Positions 27,598 to 37,212 of a stretch of DNA of 64,000 nt are shown here, piece by piece. The notes beneath the pieces were generated by a model, which had not been told where the DNA came from, made no database searches, and worked only from the letters and a program-made list of their open reading frames with translations. Both the position numbers and the translations under genes were made by a program. Position 1 is the stretch's first letter, and every line of letters begins with the position of its first letter. Source of the DNA: Pseudomonas frederiksbergensis (GTDB lineage: Bacteria; Pseudomonadota; Gammaproteobacteria; Pseudomonadales; Pseudomonadaceae); contig NZ_JQGJ02000002.1 in the NCBI RefSeq assembly GCF_000802155.2, positions 310,001 through 374,000 on the forward strand, given 5' to 3'.

Positions 27598-29246
27598 GCG
27601 CCCTGCTCCGCCCATTGCACGTAACAGACGGCGACCGGCATCTGGTGTTCATGGCAGAAGTCCAGCCAGCGCAGTTGGTTGTCCTGCAGGCGATCGCCAG
27701 GACCTTTGACTTCGATCATGCGGTAGGTCTTGTGCTGCGGCCAGAACTGGATCAGGTCCGGCATGCCGGCGCGGTTGGCCTTGATGTCCAATAGCAGGCG
27801 ACTGAACCAGCGCTTGAGGTGCTCCGCCGGCAAACAGTCGAGCGCCTGGTCCAGGAGCGCTTCGGACAGCGCCCCCCAAAACACGAAAGGTGATTGCACG
27901 CCGTATTTTTCCACGTACCGACGGCGGATAGTGCCGCGGTAGCGACCGTCATCCAGTTCCGCGAAACACGCCGCGAACAGCTCGGCGCGACGCTCATGAA
28001 AGTCTTCGTTGAGCAGGTCCACCGGACCGCGTTGGAAGGGGTGGAAAAACGAGCCCGGCAAAGGCGCAAAGATTGCCGGCCAGCACAGCAGGCCGAACAG
28101 CGAATTGACCAGGCTGTTCTCGACGTAATGCACTGGGGCGGCGTCGTCATGCAAATGGGCCTGGACACAATATTCCACCGGCAATGCCGGATCGACCCGG
28201 GGCAAGTGCAAGTCCAGCCGCTCGACTTCCCGCGCAATCGGACGCGGCACGGGTGGCCCGCCGAGTTTGCGCCGCAGCCGCGGCACGATCCGCAGCAACG
28301 CTTGTCGTTCAGCGGCGCTTTGTGGCGATTGCGCGGCGGCTTCGCCCAGCTCCAGGGCCAAGGCATATTCACCGATCCGCTCCAGCACCCGGATCATCCG
28401 CAACCGCGCGCCGGGATAACTGCAATCGCGATAGACGCACAGCGCCGAGGCGAATTCACCGCTACGCTCTGCGTGCTGGCCGATCTGGAACAACAACTTG
28501 CCCCGACGTCGCTCCAGCCATGGGTTATCCAGGTCCAGCGCATTGATCCGGGCAACGATCGTTTCGAGCGCTTCGCCGGCCTCGAAAGATTGCTGGCACT
28601 CATGCAAAAAAAGACAGGCGTCGATGTCCTGGCGGTTGCGCAGTCCCCGGGACTCGGCGCTGAACTCAACGGCTTCGTAAGTGAAAATACCCAGGTCCGC
28701 CAGCACGAACTCCGACCAATCTTGGTAGAGATTGCCGAAAAACATCAAGCGCAAGCGGTCGCACAACGCCATGACTGTAAGACTGAACAGCCGATCCTCC
28801 AACTGAGGGCACCAGGCACCAAAGGGCTGGGGTTGGCTGAAGCGTTCGCCCAGCGCCAACAGCCAGTCAGCCTTCTTCGCCTTGGGCTGCTCGATCGCAT
28901 GGCCCAGGCAGAGCAGGATTTCAGGCTTGAGCAACACCTCGAACAGCTCCGCCAGGCTCAGCTCAGCCTGCTCCTGCACCCAGCCCAATACGATCAACGG
29001 TTGCACCGCAGCGCCGATGTCGCCGATTTCGTGATAACGCAGTTTGCCGAGGCGAAAATGCAACCCCTTGCGCATCACCATCCTCACCAGCAGGCCTTGG
29101 GACGGACGCGGTAGTGCGGCAAAAGCCTCGATGAAGCGCTGCTCGTCGATGCTGAGCACATCGGCGTAGCGTTGTGCCAGCCAGGCAAGCACCCGCTGGA
29201 AATTGTTCAGGTAATAAAAAGGATCGTCGAGGGGGTTGGTTGTCAC
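27594..29246 (-). CDS. VRR-NUC nuclease, FAN1 homologue
   Basis: A 550-residue protein ending in a VRR-NUC domain: MPDLIQFWP, then YRMIEVKGPGDRLQDNQ near the C-terminus, which supplies the Asp, Glu and Lys of the PD-(D/E)XK active site. The N-terminal part is all-helical, as in bacterial FAN1, which cuts 5' flaps and unhooks interstrand crosslinks. The longest frame starts with TTG at 29321, but I prefer GTG at 29246, where VTTNPLDDPFYYLNNFQ matches the usual start of the family; neither has a good ribosome site. It is translationally coupled to the following nuclease-helicase, so the two probably act in the same repair pathway. Confidence 0.85.
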   Translation of the reverse strand: MTTNPLDDPFYYLNNFQRVLAWLAQRYADVLSIDEQRFIEAFAALPRPSQGLLVRMVMRKGLHFRLGKLRYHEIGDIGAAVQPLIVLGWVQEQAELSLAELFEVLLKPEILLCLGHAIEQPKAKKADWLLALGERFSQPQPFGAWCPQLEDRLFSLTVMALCDRLRLMFFGNLYQDWSEFVLADLGIFTYEAVEFSAESRGLRNRQDIDACLFLHECQQSFEAGEALETIVARINALDLDNPWLERRRGKLLFQIGQHAERSGEFASALCVYRDCSYPGARLRMIRVLERIGEYALALELGEAAAQSPQSAAERQALLRIVPRLRRKLGGPPVPRPIAREVERLDLHLPRVDPALPVEYCVQAHLHDDAAPVHYVENSLVNSLFGLLCWPAIFAPLPGSFFHPFQRGPVDLLNEDFHERRAELFAACFAELDDGRYRGTIRRRYVEKYGVQSPFVFWGALSEALLDQALDCLPAEHLKRWFSRLLLDIKANRAGMPDLIQFWPQHKTYRMIEVKGPGDRLQDNQLRWLDFCHEHQMPVAVCYVQWAEQGA

Positions 29247-29417
29247 GGGAAAAGCGCCACGGTGCTTGAAGTACTGGTTATGCGTACAGATATCAGCTAG
29301 CCGCGGTCCAAGCAACTGCAAAAGATGAGCGGTCTCCTATATTTAAAGGAGATTTCCTTCAGGCGGCGATGAACTTTCCTACAGCAAGCGGGACAAATGG
29401 CGGTTAACTCAGTGATG

Positions 29418-29438
29418 GCCCGGTCGAATCAACCGGGC
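29418..29438 (+). promoter_or_regulatory. Hairpin in leader of lipoprotein gene
   Basis: GCCCGGT and ACCGGGC pair around CGAATCA, ending 28 bases before the lipoprotein start codon at 29467. It could be a terminator of upstream transcription or an mRNA structure near the start; no T run follows. Confidence 0.35.
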
Positions 29439-29466
29439 ATCATCCCTTTGCATAGAGGTTATGGAT

Positions 29467-29691
29467 ATGAACATCAGGTTTCTGGGCCTGCCCTTGGTCG
29501 CCGTGGCACTCCTCGCACTGGCTGGCTGCGCATCACCGACCGTCGTGACCTTGCAGAACGGCACCCAGTATTTGACCGAGGACACCCCCAATACCCGCAC
29601 TGCGGATGGCTTCTACGAGTTCGAAGACATTTCGGGTCGCAAGGTCCGGGTTCGTGCCGATGAAGTCGCGACGATTCGCAAGGAAGATTGA
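29467..29691 (+). CDS. YgdI/YgdR-family small lipoprotein
   Basis: A 74-residue lipoprotein. The signal FLGLPLVAVALLALAGC ends in lipobox LAGC, so the mature protein begins with lipidated Cys. The SH3-like mature part, VVTLQNGTQYLTEDTPNTRT to the end EVATIRKED, is typical of the YgdI/YgdR family (DUF903). The residue after the lipidated Cys is Ala, so it probably goes to the outer membrane. I prefer ATG 29467 over 29461 because AGAGG is eight bases upstream of it and only two from the other. Function is unknown. Confidence 0.85.
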   Translation: MNIRFLGLPLVAVALLALAGCASPTVVTLQNGTQYLTEDTPNTRTADGFYEFEDISGRKVRVRADEVATIRKED

Positions 29692-29702
29692 TCGAAAGCC
29701 AA

Positions 29703-29721
29703 GCCCTCTGTCCCAGAGGGC
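29703..29721. terminator. Hairpin after lipoprotein gene
   Basis: GCCCTCTG-TCC-CAGAGGGC, a perfect 8-base stem with a tight loop, 12 bases after the lipoprotein stop and 42 bases before the LysR stop on the other strand. No T run, so it may end transcription weakly or protect mRNA ends. Confidence 0.4.
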
Positions 29722-29762
29722 CGCACGCCGCTCCATGTCCGGAAGTCGCGTGGCAGCCCCCA

Positions 29763-30665
29763 CTATATTCCCTTTTCTCCCGCGCATACTTTGCGCAAGC
29801 AACCCCTGAGCCAACGGTGCACGGGGTCGGCGTCCATTCGCGGATGCCAGAGCATCGCGACAGTGAACTCAGGAACCACGACCGGCAGCGGGAAACTGTG
29901 CATGTCAAGGCGCAAGCGCGTGGTGTAGCGTTCCGGCACGCTGGCGATCAGGTCGCTGGACCGGGCGAGCCCCAGGGCAGTCGAAAAACCCGGTACGCAG
30001 GTCACGATTTCCCGGGATAGATCCAAAGTCCTCAAGGCTTCATCGATCGGGCCTTGCTCAAGGCCGCGCAGGGAGACACCGACGTGCCGACCGGCCGCGT
30101 AATCGTCAACGCCCACCTCGATCCGGCTCAATGGATGCCCTGCCCGGACCACGCCAACGATGCGATCGACAAACAACGCCTGGGTGCGCAACTCGGGGCG
30201 CGTGTCCTCATCGACGACAGCAGTCTCCAGGTCAACGCTGCCTTCGCGCAGCGCCGTGCTATCGCGGTCGGTCTTCTCGACAAAACGCAGCCGCACGCCC
30301 GGGGCCTGCTCGCCAATATGATTGATCAGGTCGACGGCGAAGTTCTCCACGAAGCCTTGCCGGGTGCGCAAGGTGAACGTTCGGTTGATCCGTTGCAGGT
30401 CCGGGGCCCGCACAGGGCGCAGTGCCGCCTGGGCGTCCTGGACCAGTTGGCTGACCTGCTCGCGCAACTCCATGGCCCGGGGCGTGGGAACCAGGCCGCG
30501 CCCAGCCCGCACCAACAATGGATCCCCCGTAGCCTGGCGCAACCGCGCCAGGGCCCGGCTCATGGCCGAGGCGCTGAGACGCAGCCGCCGGGCCGCACCG
30601 GCCACGCTGCCTTCAGACAGCAATGCATCGAGGGTGACGAGCAAATTCAGATCGATCGCGGACAT
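29763..30665 (-). CDS. LysR-family regulator
   Basis: A 300-residue LysR regulator beginning SAIDLNLLVTLDALLSEGSV, the usual winged-helix domain with AARRLRLSASAMSRALARLR as recognition helix, and a C-terminal effector domain. It is divergent from the 14-span MFS transporter gene with 118 bases between starts, the standard layout for a LysR protein that controls its neighbour. The wing-helix part is most like regulators of drug efflux or oxidoreductase genes. The effector is unknown. Confidence 0.9.
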   Translation of the reverse strand: MSAIDLNLLVTLDALLSEGSVAGAARRLRLSASAMSRALARLRQATGDPLLVRAGRGLVPTPRAMELREQVSQLVQDAQAALRPVRAPDLQRINRTFTLRTRQGFVENFAVDLINHIGEQAPGVRLRFVEKTDRDSTALREGSVDLETAVVDEDTRPELRTQALFVDRIVGVVRAGHPLSRIEVGVDDYAAGRHVGVSLRGLEQGPIDEALRTLDLSREIVTCVPGFSTALGLARSSDLIASVPERYTTRLRLDMHSFPLPVVVPEFTVAMLWHPRMDADPVHRWLRGCLRKVCAGEKGI

Positions 30666-30783
30666 TGGCGGGCCCTTGGCTGATAGATGGCGTCTGGTGC
30701 AGCTATAACCTGCAACTCATGCGTCTTCCGCCATATTAAGCCTGGACGTAACGTTGTGACAGTACGTCAAACACAACGGGGAC

Positions 30784-32244
30784 ATGATGAAGCCAGCCAA
30801 TGCAGAACAACGCTTGCCACCGACCGCGGTACGTCAGCCACGCGCTCCAGTACGCTGGGCGTTGGCCAGCCTCGCCCTGTCGACACTCCTGGCGTCATTG
30901 GGTGCCAGCGTAGCCACCGTCGGCTTGCCAGCACTGGCCGAGGCTTTCTCTGCGTCTTTCGCGCAAGTGCAATGGGTCGTACTGGCATACCTGCTGGCAA
31001 TCACCACACTGATTGTCAGCCTGGGCAGGCTCGGCGACCTTGTAGGCCGGCGCAAGCTGTTGCTGGCAGCAATTGCGCTGTTTACCCTCGCGTCAGGACT
31101 GTGCGGCCTGGCACCGTCGCTGTGGTGGTTGATTGCGGCCAGGGCCGTGCAGGGCCTGGGAGCGGCGATCATGATGACGCTGACGTTGGCCCTGGTCGGC
31201 GAGACGGTGGAAAAAAACAGGACCGGTAGCGCAATGGGATTGCTCGCCACGCTGTCGGCGGTGGGCACCGCGCTGGGCCCGTCCCTGGGAGGCCTGTTGA
31301 TTACAGGCTTTGGCTGGCACGCGCTGTTCCTGATCAATGTGCCCCTGGGCCTGCTGACATTGGTGCTGGCTTGGCGCTACCTGCCCACGGGAAACCAGGC
31401 GCCGACGGTCGGGCGCTTGCGCTTCGACGGTTTGGGCACGCTGCTGCTGGCCGCAACGCTGGGCACCTATGCGCTGGCGATGACGCTTGGGCGCGCAAGC
31501 TTCGGCGGGTTGAACATCGGGCTGTTATTCGCGGCGATTATCTGTGGCGGCCTGTTCGTCCAGGTCCAACGTCGGCTGGAGTCGCCACTGATCCCCTTGG
31601 CAATGTTGCGCGATCGCCTTTTGGTGTCGGGCCTGGCGTCCAGCGCGCTGGTCGCGGCGGTCATGATGGCGACTTTGCTGGTCGGTCCGTTCTACCTGTC
31701 CATCACCCTCGGACTGCCCCCGGCAATCGTGGGGCTGGCGCTGGCAGCCGGCCCCTGCGTGGCCGCCCTCGCGGGTGTGCCCGCCGGACGCCTGGCTGAT
31801 CGGTTCGGAGTACGTCCGATGCGGCTTGCCGGGCTGGGGACGATGATCCTCGGTACCCTGCTCTTGTCGCTGGTTTCCCCCGCCCTAGGCATCGCAGGCT
31901 ATGTTTTTACCATCGCGATAACCACCCTCGGCTATGCGCTGTTCCAGCCAGCAAACAATGCCGCAGTCATGGCGCCGATAGCTGATAACAACCGCGGCGT
32001 CGTTGCCGGTTTGCTCAATCTATCGCGCAACCTCGGCTTCTTTACCGGCGCATCGGTGCTCGGCGCGGTTTTCGCTACCCAATTGCCGACGAACGGTATC
32101 GCGGCAGCGAGCCCAGAGGATGTGACGAACGGCTTGCATCTCACCTTTGCCGTCGCCCTTTCATTGACCGGGCTGGCGTGGCTAATTGCCGCCGGATTGC
32201 GCGTGCCAGAGCGGTTGCGCCAGAACAAGGACAACGCCGGCTAA
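30784..32244 (+). CDS. MFS transporter, DHA2 (EmrB/QacA) type
   Basis: A 486-residue permease with about 14 membrane spans. The loop GRLGDLVGRRKLLL near residue 80 is the MFS motif A, and the second half repeats it as GRLADRFGVRPMRL. This length and span number fit the DHA2 drug:H+ antiporter family. There is no adjacent EmrA-like fusion protein, so it would export across the inner membrane alone. GGGG lies before the first of two tandem ATG codons (30784, 30787). The divergent LysR gene probably regulates it. Confidence 0.88.
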   Translation: MMKPANAEQRLPPTAVRQPRAPVRWALASLALSTLLASLGASVATVGLPALAEAFSASFAQVQWVVLAYLLAITTLIVSLGRLGDLVGRRKLLLAAIALFTLASGLCGLAPSLWWLIAARAVQGLGAAIMMTLTLALVGETVEKNRTGSAMGLLATLSAVGTALGPSLGGLLITGFGWHALFLINVPLGLLTLVLAWRYLPTGNQAPTVGRLRFDGLGTLLLAATLGTYALAMTLGRASFGGLNIGLLFAAIICGGLFVQVQRRLESPLIPLAMLRDRLLVSGLASSALVAAVMMATLLVGPFYLSITLGLPPAIVGLALAAGPCVAALAGVPAGRLADRFGVRPMRLAGLGTMILGTLLLSLVSPALGIAGYVFTIAITTLGYALFQPANNAAVMAPIADNNRGVVAGLLNLSRNLGFFTGASVLGAVFATQLPTNGIAAASPEDVTNGLHLTFAVALSLTGLAWLIAAGLRVPERLRQNKDNAG

Positions 32245-32373
32245 CGATGATGGCATTCTGAATAATTCATGGTTAGGTCATGATGCAGATCAAAAAAACT
32301 GAACCAATCGCCAAACGGACTGAAAAAATCCACGTGGCGTTCATTTTCAGATGCTATTTTTAGTTCTCACTGG

Positions 32374-32395
32374 TAGAGCCAAGAGGGCTCTTCCT
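32374..32395 (+). promoter_or_regulatory. Hairpin in DUF1652 leader
   Basis: AGAGCC and GGCTCT pair around AAGAG, followed by TTCCTTCC, about 50 bases upstream of the DUF1652 start codon. It lies in the 199-base region between the MFS and DUF1652 genes and could be an attenuator-like leader structure. Nothing else is visible in that region. Confidence 0.35.
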
Positions 32396-32443
32396 TCCTG
32401 ACATGAGCAAACGGAAGCGCTTGATGAAGAAGGCGGGCTGCAG

Positions 32444-32722
32444 ATGAATAAAGGATCTTTCAGCAAGGTAACGTTCCCCAATGCCTGCCAGTTGATGCGC
32501 TGGCATTTCCATCCCATGGGCTTCGAAGCCAGCATGGACGCGCCGGGTAGTATGGTTGCCCGGCTATTTGATCGCGCGAGCGGCGAAACCATGATCGCCA
32601 TTGCAGGTATCCCCTGCGCGACCGTGATGAACGCCCCCGACGTCGAGCGAATTATCGAAGCGGTGGAAGCCGAGCTTGAAGCCTTCGTTCCACCCGTTGG
32701 TTTGCGACGATTCGCCTCCTGA
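32444..32722 (+). CDS. DUF1652 protein
   Basis: A 92-residue cytoplasmic protein. FPNACQLMRWHFHPMGFEAS followed by a small beta-rich region and IPCATVMNAPDVERIIEAVE match the DUF1652 family, which is common in Pseudomonas and has no known function. It is preceded by a leader hairpin and followed within 10 bases by a strong rho-independent terminator, so it is its own transcription unit. Confidence 0.85.
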   Translation: MNKGSFSKVTFPNACQLMRWHFHPMGFEASMDAPGSMVARLFDRASGETMIAIAGIPCATVMNAPDVERIIEAVEAELEAFVPPVGLRRFAS

Positions 32723-32727
32723 CAAAG

Positions 32728-32757
32728 AAAAGCCCACATGTTCATGTGGGCTTTTTT
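32728..32757 (+). terminator. Rho-independent terminator
   Basis: AAAAGCCCACATG pairs with CATGTGGGCTTTT around TT, with a run of six T on the plus strand; the A run on the left gives a T run on the minus strand too. It serves the DUF1652 gene and probably also the convergent helicase gene. Confidence 0.92.
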
Positions 32758-32782
32758 GTCAGTGTTGTGTTTCGCTGGCAGG

Positions 32783-35251
32783 TCAGCCCCGCGCAAGGCG
32801 ATGGTCAATGAAAAATGGCTTGCCCACCCCGATTCGATCCGAAGCCTTCGGTGCGTTTGCCGCCTGGCTGTCCTGGCCGTCGACATACCAATAACAATGC
32901 TGCACGGCCCGGGTAATGCCTACGTACGCCAAACGCAGGATCTCATCGCGCTGCGCCGAGTCATACGGCTCGGCATCGCCTTCCTGGCCCAGCCCAGCCA
33001 GGCGATAGATCTGGTTCTTGTAGGGCGAGCGCGTCAAATGTTGGCAGTCGCCCACCAGGAACACCGCATCCGCCTGGAGGCCCTTGGCGCTGTGGTAGGT
33101 CATCTGCCGGAGACGTCGCTGGGCATAGGGCAAGCTAGAATCAACGTTAACTGTTGGCTCTATATACTTTTGAATCAATGACTTATCGCCGCTTCTTCGA
33201 TACAAGATCAAGATCGAATCACCGTTGCGGTAATGCTCCTCGATCCTCCTTGCCAAGCCTTCATCGTCCCGCTCCATCACGTTGACTGGGCTTGGTGACC
33301 GAGCCTCTCCGCTGGCCTTGGCTTTTTTGCCAGGAATGGAAGGTGCCGCTCGCACGATGTGTTCGGCCGCGTCGATGATGTACTGGTGGCTACGGTAGTT
33401 GTCGGTGAGCATGACCCGTGTATGGGCCGGCGACGGAAATTGCTTGGTGAAATCCATGAAAAAACTCGGCGAGCTGCCACGCCATCCGTAGATCGACTGC
33501 CAGTCGTCGCCGACGCACAGAAACGATGTCCGCTGGGCGCTCCGCCCCACATGCATGGCGGGGCCGCGCTTGCGCACCTCACCCAAGGTCGCCCGCAACC
33601 AGGAGACGATCTGTGGCGAAACGTCCTGGAACTCGTCGATCATCAAGTGCGACATGGGCCTTAGCAACGCGTCATCGAGCAGCTTGAAGTTTTCCGGAGA
33701 ATGCTCGCTGAACAGCGAGAACATCCGGTTATAGGTCATCACCGGCGGAGACTGGTCCAGCAGATGGTCTTCAAAACCTCGCCAGAAACGGCTCAGCGCC
33801 TCGAAAAAATGCCGGTCTGGATCGTCCTGGGAGAAACACAGCCTGCCAACGGCATCCGGTACATCCAGTCCGAGGTTCTCGATGAAACCTGCCGCCGACA
33901 CGAAACAATCCAGCAAAGGGGCCGAGCCCAACTCTCCCTGGATCTTGTAATCAAAGCCGGGGCCAGCCGTGGCATTACCGGCCAAGGAGGCCAGGACCCG
34001 CTTGGCCTCCTCATAACTGTCCAGCCATATCAATGGCTTACGACAGAAAGCTTGAAACAGGGTTCGCTTTACTGCCCATTCGGCACGCAGGCTCAGCTTG
34101 GCCCCGGGTCGACTCAACTGAGCGTTTTCCCGCGGATCGAACCCCAGCATCACCCAAGCGTCGAGGGCCGGGATGTAGCCATGGCAGAAAAACCTAGATC
34201 CGTTGATTTCAAACCTTTCTCGCTTGGGCTCAACGCCTTTGATAGGCCAGGCGCCCGCACGAAACCATAGGTGTTCGATTGCGTCGCTCAGCGCTTCGTC
34301 GCGCTGGGCCGCCAGCTCGGTGACGGCCATACGCTTCTGCACGTCAGGGTGATCGCGCTCCAGCTCCTTGAGTTGCAGGGCGTGACGGGAAAGCGATCTG
34401 ATCAGCTCACGGAAACGCTCATCACGCTGGTAAAGCCCGTGGTAGCAGGCATTGAGTTGCTGGCGCTGGGCATCGTTGATGCGTAGATCGAACGGATTAG
34501 CCTGGGCATCCTCGTCGTCCGTCCCCGTACGATGGCTCAGTGTTTCAAAGGCCTGGAGCCGTTCGAACCCCGGCAGGCTGCGAACCATGGGCAGGATACG
34601 AGAATGGAAGGTTCGCACCAGATCGCGTGCCTCCTTTACGCTGATCGCTCGCCCCCAAAGCGAAAAGACCGAGATGAGCTTCTCGATGAAATCCTTGCGC
34701 GACTCCCGGGTAAACGTCACCACTGTCATCGAGCCCAGCTCGAACCCCAGGTACTGGGAGAGCAGCACGATGCGCAGCACCAGGGTAGTCGACTTGCCCG
34801 CGCCCGCCCCAGCAATGACCGAGGTCGTCGGCGTATCGCTGAAAATCATTTTCCACTGGGCATTGCTGGGCTGTGCATGGGCCGGCAACAACCGGGCAAC
34901 GTCGGCCTTCATGCGTTTTTTCAGGTCGGCCGTCAATGGCAAGCGCCAATCGTCGAACAAGAGATCATCGACCTTGGGCGCCGGATGGTCCGTGCTTCGC
35001 GAATCGCGGATCAACAAGACTTGGCGACCTTCTTCCAACCCCTCGGCCTTGCCTTCGCTGAAACCATAGTCAAACCCGGCAGTGTGGCCGCTGCGAAAGC
35101 CATCGGCCTGGCCGTGCAGCCAGGACGCCCGGTGCTGGGCGCGCAAGCGTGTCAGGCCGTGGCCAAAGAAACGCGCAGCCAGGCGCTTGAACCAAGGCAT
35201 CTGGGCCAACGGCATAAGATCGGGGGGAAGATCAGGACGGTGTTGCGACAC
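32783..35251 (-). CDS. UvrD/HelD-type SF1 helicase with GX3 repeat N-terminus
   Basis: An SF1A DNA helicase of about 822 residues. AGAGAGKSTTLVLR is Walker A, MIDEFQDVSPQIVSWL is the DExx box, CVGDDWQSIYGWRGS is motif III, and VMLTDNYRSHQYIIDAA and MTYHSAKGLQADAVFLV are motifs IV-V. The overall form resembles DNA helicase IV. An unusual N-terminal stretch has glycine at eight positions spaced exactly four apart (residues 47-75 from the start chosen). The longest frame starts at 35278, but GTG at 35251 has GGAG eight bases upstream, so I prefer it. A large insertion (about 280-400) between motifs is of unknown fold. It probably unwinds DNA in recombination or repair. Confidence 0.88.
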   Translation of the reverse strand: MSQHRPDLPPDLMPLAQMPWFKRLAARFFGHGLTRLRAQHRASWLHGQADGFRSGHTAGFDYGFSEGKAEGLEEGRQVLLIRDSRSTDHPAPKVDDLLFDDWRLPLTADLKKRMKADVARLLPAHAQPSNAQWKMIFSDTPTTSVIAGAGAGKSTTLVLRIVLLSQYLGFELGSMTVVTFTRESRKDFIEKLISVFSLWGRAISVKEARDLVRTFHSRILPMVRSLPGFERLQAFETLSHRTGTDDEDAQANPFDLRINDAQRQQLNACYHGLYQRDERFRELIRSLSRHALQLKELERDHPDVQKRMAVTELAAQRDEALSDAIEHLWFRAGAWPIKGVEPKRERFEINGSRFFCHGYIPALDAWVMLGFDPRENAQLSRPGAKLSLRAEWAVKRTLFQAFCRKPLIWLDSYEEAKRVLASLAGNATAGPGFDYKIQGELGSAPLLDCFVSAAGFIENLGLDVPDAVGRLCFSQDDPDRHFFEALSRFWRGFEDHLLDQSPPVMTYNRMFSLFSEHSPENFKLLDDALLRPMSHLMIDEFQDVSPQIVSWLRATLGEVRKRGPAMHVGRSAQRTSFLCVGDDWQSIYGWRGSSPSFFMDFTKQFPSPAHTRVMLTDNYRSHQYIIDAAEHIVRAAPSIPGKKAKASGEARSPSPVNVMERDDEGLARRIEEHYRNGDSILILYRRSGDKSLIQKYIEPTVNVDSSLPYAQRRLRQMTYHSAKGLQADAVFLVGDCQHLTRSPYKNQIYRLAGLGQEGDAEPYDSAQRDEILRLAYVGITRAVQHCYWYVDGQDSQAANAPKASDRIGVGKPFFIDHRLARG

Positions 35252-35473
35252 GCTGAAGACTCCGCTACTCAGAACCATGGCGACTATGGTGTCTGGATTT
35301 AACAGCGGATTCCAGCCAAAAGCTTTTAATTCATGGTTTTGGACGATGAATTGAAAGTGGCATGGCAGGTTGGCATCGCGATGATCAGGGGTGGTGATTC
35401 GCGAGTGGGCTTGCCCTCACACCCGGATCTGCATCGCTGCAAATGCCGGGTGGAAGCGATGAAGACCGTCCGG

Positions 35474-37120
35474 TTACTGCCCGGAAATGGCGCCATCCAC
35501 CAGCGCCTGCGCCTCGACGACCAACTGTTTCAGGTGCTCGTCGCTCACGAAGCTTTCCGCGTAGATCTTGTAGATGTCTTCGGTGCCGGATGGACGCGCA
35601 GCGAACCAGCCGTTCTCCGTCATTACTTTCAAGCCGCCGATCGCCTGGTCGTTGCCCGGCGCATGGCTGAGGATGTTCTGGATCGTTTCCCCGGCCAGTT
35701 GGGTGGACTGGACCTGATCCGGCGACAGCTTGCTCAGTAATGCTTTTTGCTGCGCACTGGCCTTGGCGTCGACGCGCACCGAGAACGGTTCGCCCAACTC
35801 GTCGGTCAGGCCGCGATAGGCCTGGCTTGGATCACGGCCAGTGCGGGCGGTCATTTCCGCAGCCAGCAGTGCCGGGATCAGGCCGTCCTTATCGGTACTC
35901 CAGACGCCTCCGTCCTTGCGCAGGAACGAGGCGCCGGCGCTTTCTTCGCCGCCGAAACCGAGGGAACCGTCAAACAGCCCATCGGCAAACCACTTGAAGC
36001 CCACCGGGACTTCATAGAGGCGCCGCCCCAGGCGCTTGGCCACGCGATCGATCAGGCCGCTGCTGACAACGGTCTTGCCGACGGCAGCGTCGGCGCGCCA
36101 TTGCGGGCGGTTCTGGAACAGATAATCGATGGCTACCGCGAGGTAGTTGTTCGGCGCCAACAGCCCACCGCTTGGGGTCACGATGCCGTGGCGGTCATGA
36201 TCCGGATCGCAGGCGAACGCCACGTCGAAACGTTCCTTCAGGCCGATCAGGCCTTGCATCGCGTGGCTGGAAGAAGGGTCCATGCGGATTTGTCCGTCCC
36301 AGTCGACCGTCATGAAGCGGAAAGTCGAGTCCACGTGCGTGTTGACCACCTCCAGATCCAGGCGGTAGTGCTCGGCTATGGCCGGCCAGTAGCGCACGCC
36401 CGCACCGCCCAGCGGGTCGACGCCCAGGCGCAACCCGGCATTGCGGATGGCATCGAAATCGATGACGTTGACCAGATCTGCCACGTAGGTATTGAGGAAG
36501 TCATGGCGGTGGGTCGTGTCAGCCTTGAGCGCCTGCTCGAGGCTGACACGCTTGACGCCGGCCAGTTGATTGGCGAGCAGCTCATTGGCCTTGGCTTCGA
36601 TCCACTTGGTGATATGGGTGTCGGCCGGGCCACCGTTGGTTGGGTTGTATTTATAGCCCCCGCTTTGCGGCGGGTTGTGGGATGGCGTGATGACGATGCC
36701 GTCCGCCAGCCCCGTGGTACGGCCACGGTTGTAGCAGAGGATGGCATGGGAAACCGCCGGTGTCGGTGTGTATTCGTCACCCTCGGCGATCATCACGGTC
36801 ACGCCGTTGGCAGCCAGCACCTCCAACGCGCTGGCACCCGCCGGCGTCGACAACGCATGGGTATCGATACCCACGAACAATGGCCCATTGATGCCCTGGG
36901 CCTCACGGTACAGGCAGATCGCCTGGCTGATGGCCAACACGTGCCATTCATTGAAGCCCAAGTCGAACGAACTGCCCCGATGGCCCGATGTGCCGAAAGC
37001 GACGCGCTGGGTGGCAACCGAGGCATCAGGCCGACCCGTGTAATAGGCTGTCACCAGTCGCGGGATATCGATCAACAATTCTGCCGGTGCCGGCTTACCC
37101 GCAAATGGACTGACTGTCAT
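35474..37120 (-). CDS. pgm: Phosphoglucomutase (alpha-D-glucose phosphate-specific)
   Basis: A 548-residue phosphohexomutase that interconverts glucose 1-phosphate and glucose 6-phosphate in the cytoplasm. [12 protein letters not shown] near the N-terminus, the phosphoserine loop [20 protein letters not shown] near residue 143, the metal-binding DPDHDRHG near 295, the sugar-binding GGEESAG near 392 and the phosphate-binding [14 protein letters not shown] near 510 are all intact. It is the standard Pgm of Pseudomonas and enterics, distinct from AlgC. It is transcribed alone. The 195 bases between it and the helicase start hold no gene I can support. Confidence 0.96.
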   Translation of the reverse strand: MTVSPFAGKPAPAELLIDIPRLVTAYYTGRPDASVATQRVAFGTSGHRGSSFDLGFNEWHVLAISQAICLYREAQGINGPLFVGIDTHALSTPAGASALEVLAANGVTVMIAEGDEYTPTPAVSHAILCYNRGRTTGLADGIVITPSHNPPQSGGYKYNPTNGGPADTHITKWIEAKANELLANQLAGVKRVSLEQALKADTTHRHDFLNTYVADLVNVIDFDAIRNAGLRLGVDPLGGAGVRYWPAIAEHYRLDLEVVNTHVDSTFRFMTVDWDGQIRMDPSSSHAMQGLIGLKERFDVAFACDPDHDRHGIVTPSGGLLAPNNYLAVAIDYLFQNRPQWRADAAVGKTVVSSGLIDRVAKRLGRRLYEVPVGFKWFADGLFDGSLGFGGEESAGASFLRKDGGVWSTDKDGLIPALLAAEMTARTGRDPSQAYRGLTDELGEPFSVRVDAKASAQQKALLSKLSPDQVQSTQLAGETIQNILSHAPGNDQAIGGLKVMTENGWFAARPSGTEDIYKIYAESFVSDEHLKQLVVEAQALVDGAISGQ

Positions 37121-37184
37121 GCAAAAAACCTCGGAGTGGAGTGGCTCGAAAATGGATGCAGTTTACTGACAGTTCGACCGCCAC

Positions 37185-37205
37185 GCGATGGGTTCGATCC
37201 ATCGC
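37185..37205. promoter_or_regulatory. Inverted repeat upstream of pgm
   Basis: GCGATGG and CCATCGC flank GTTCGAT, in the 92-base spacer between the end of the MocR gene and the pgm start. It could be a terminator of the MocR transcript or an operator. No T run is present. Confidence 0.35.
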
Positions 37206-37212
37206 ACTGCGG

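Noticed and set aside
27894..29114. 406-codon plus-strand frame opposite the FAN1-like gene
   Set aside because: The product has no recognisable domain, while the minus strand has the VRR-NUC active site.
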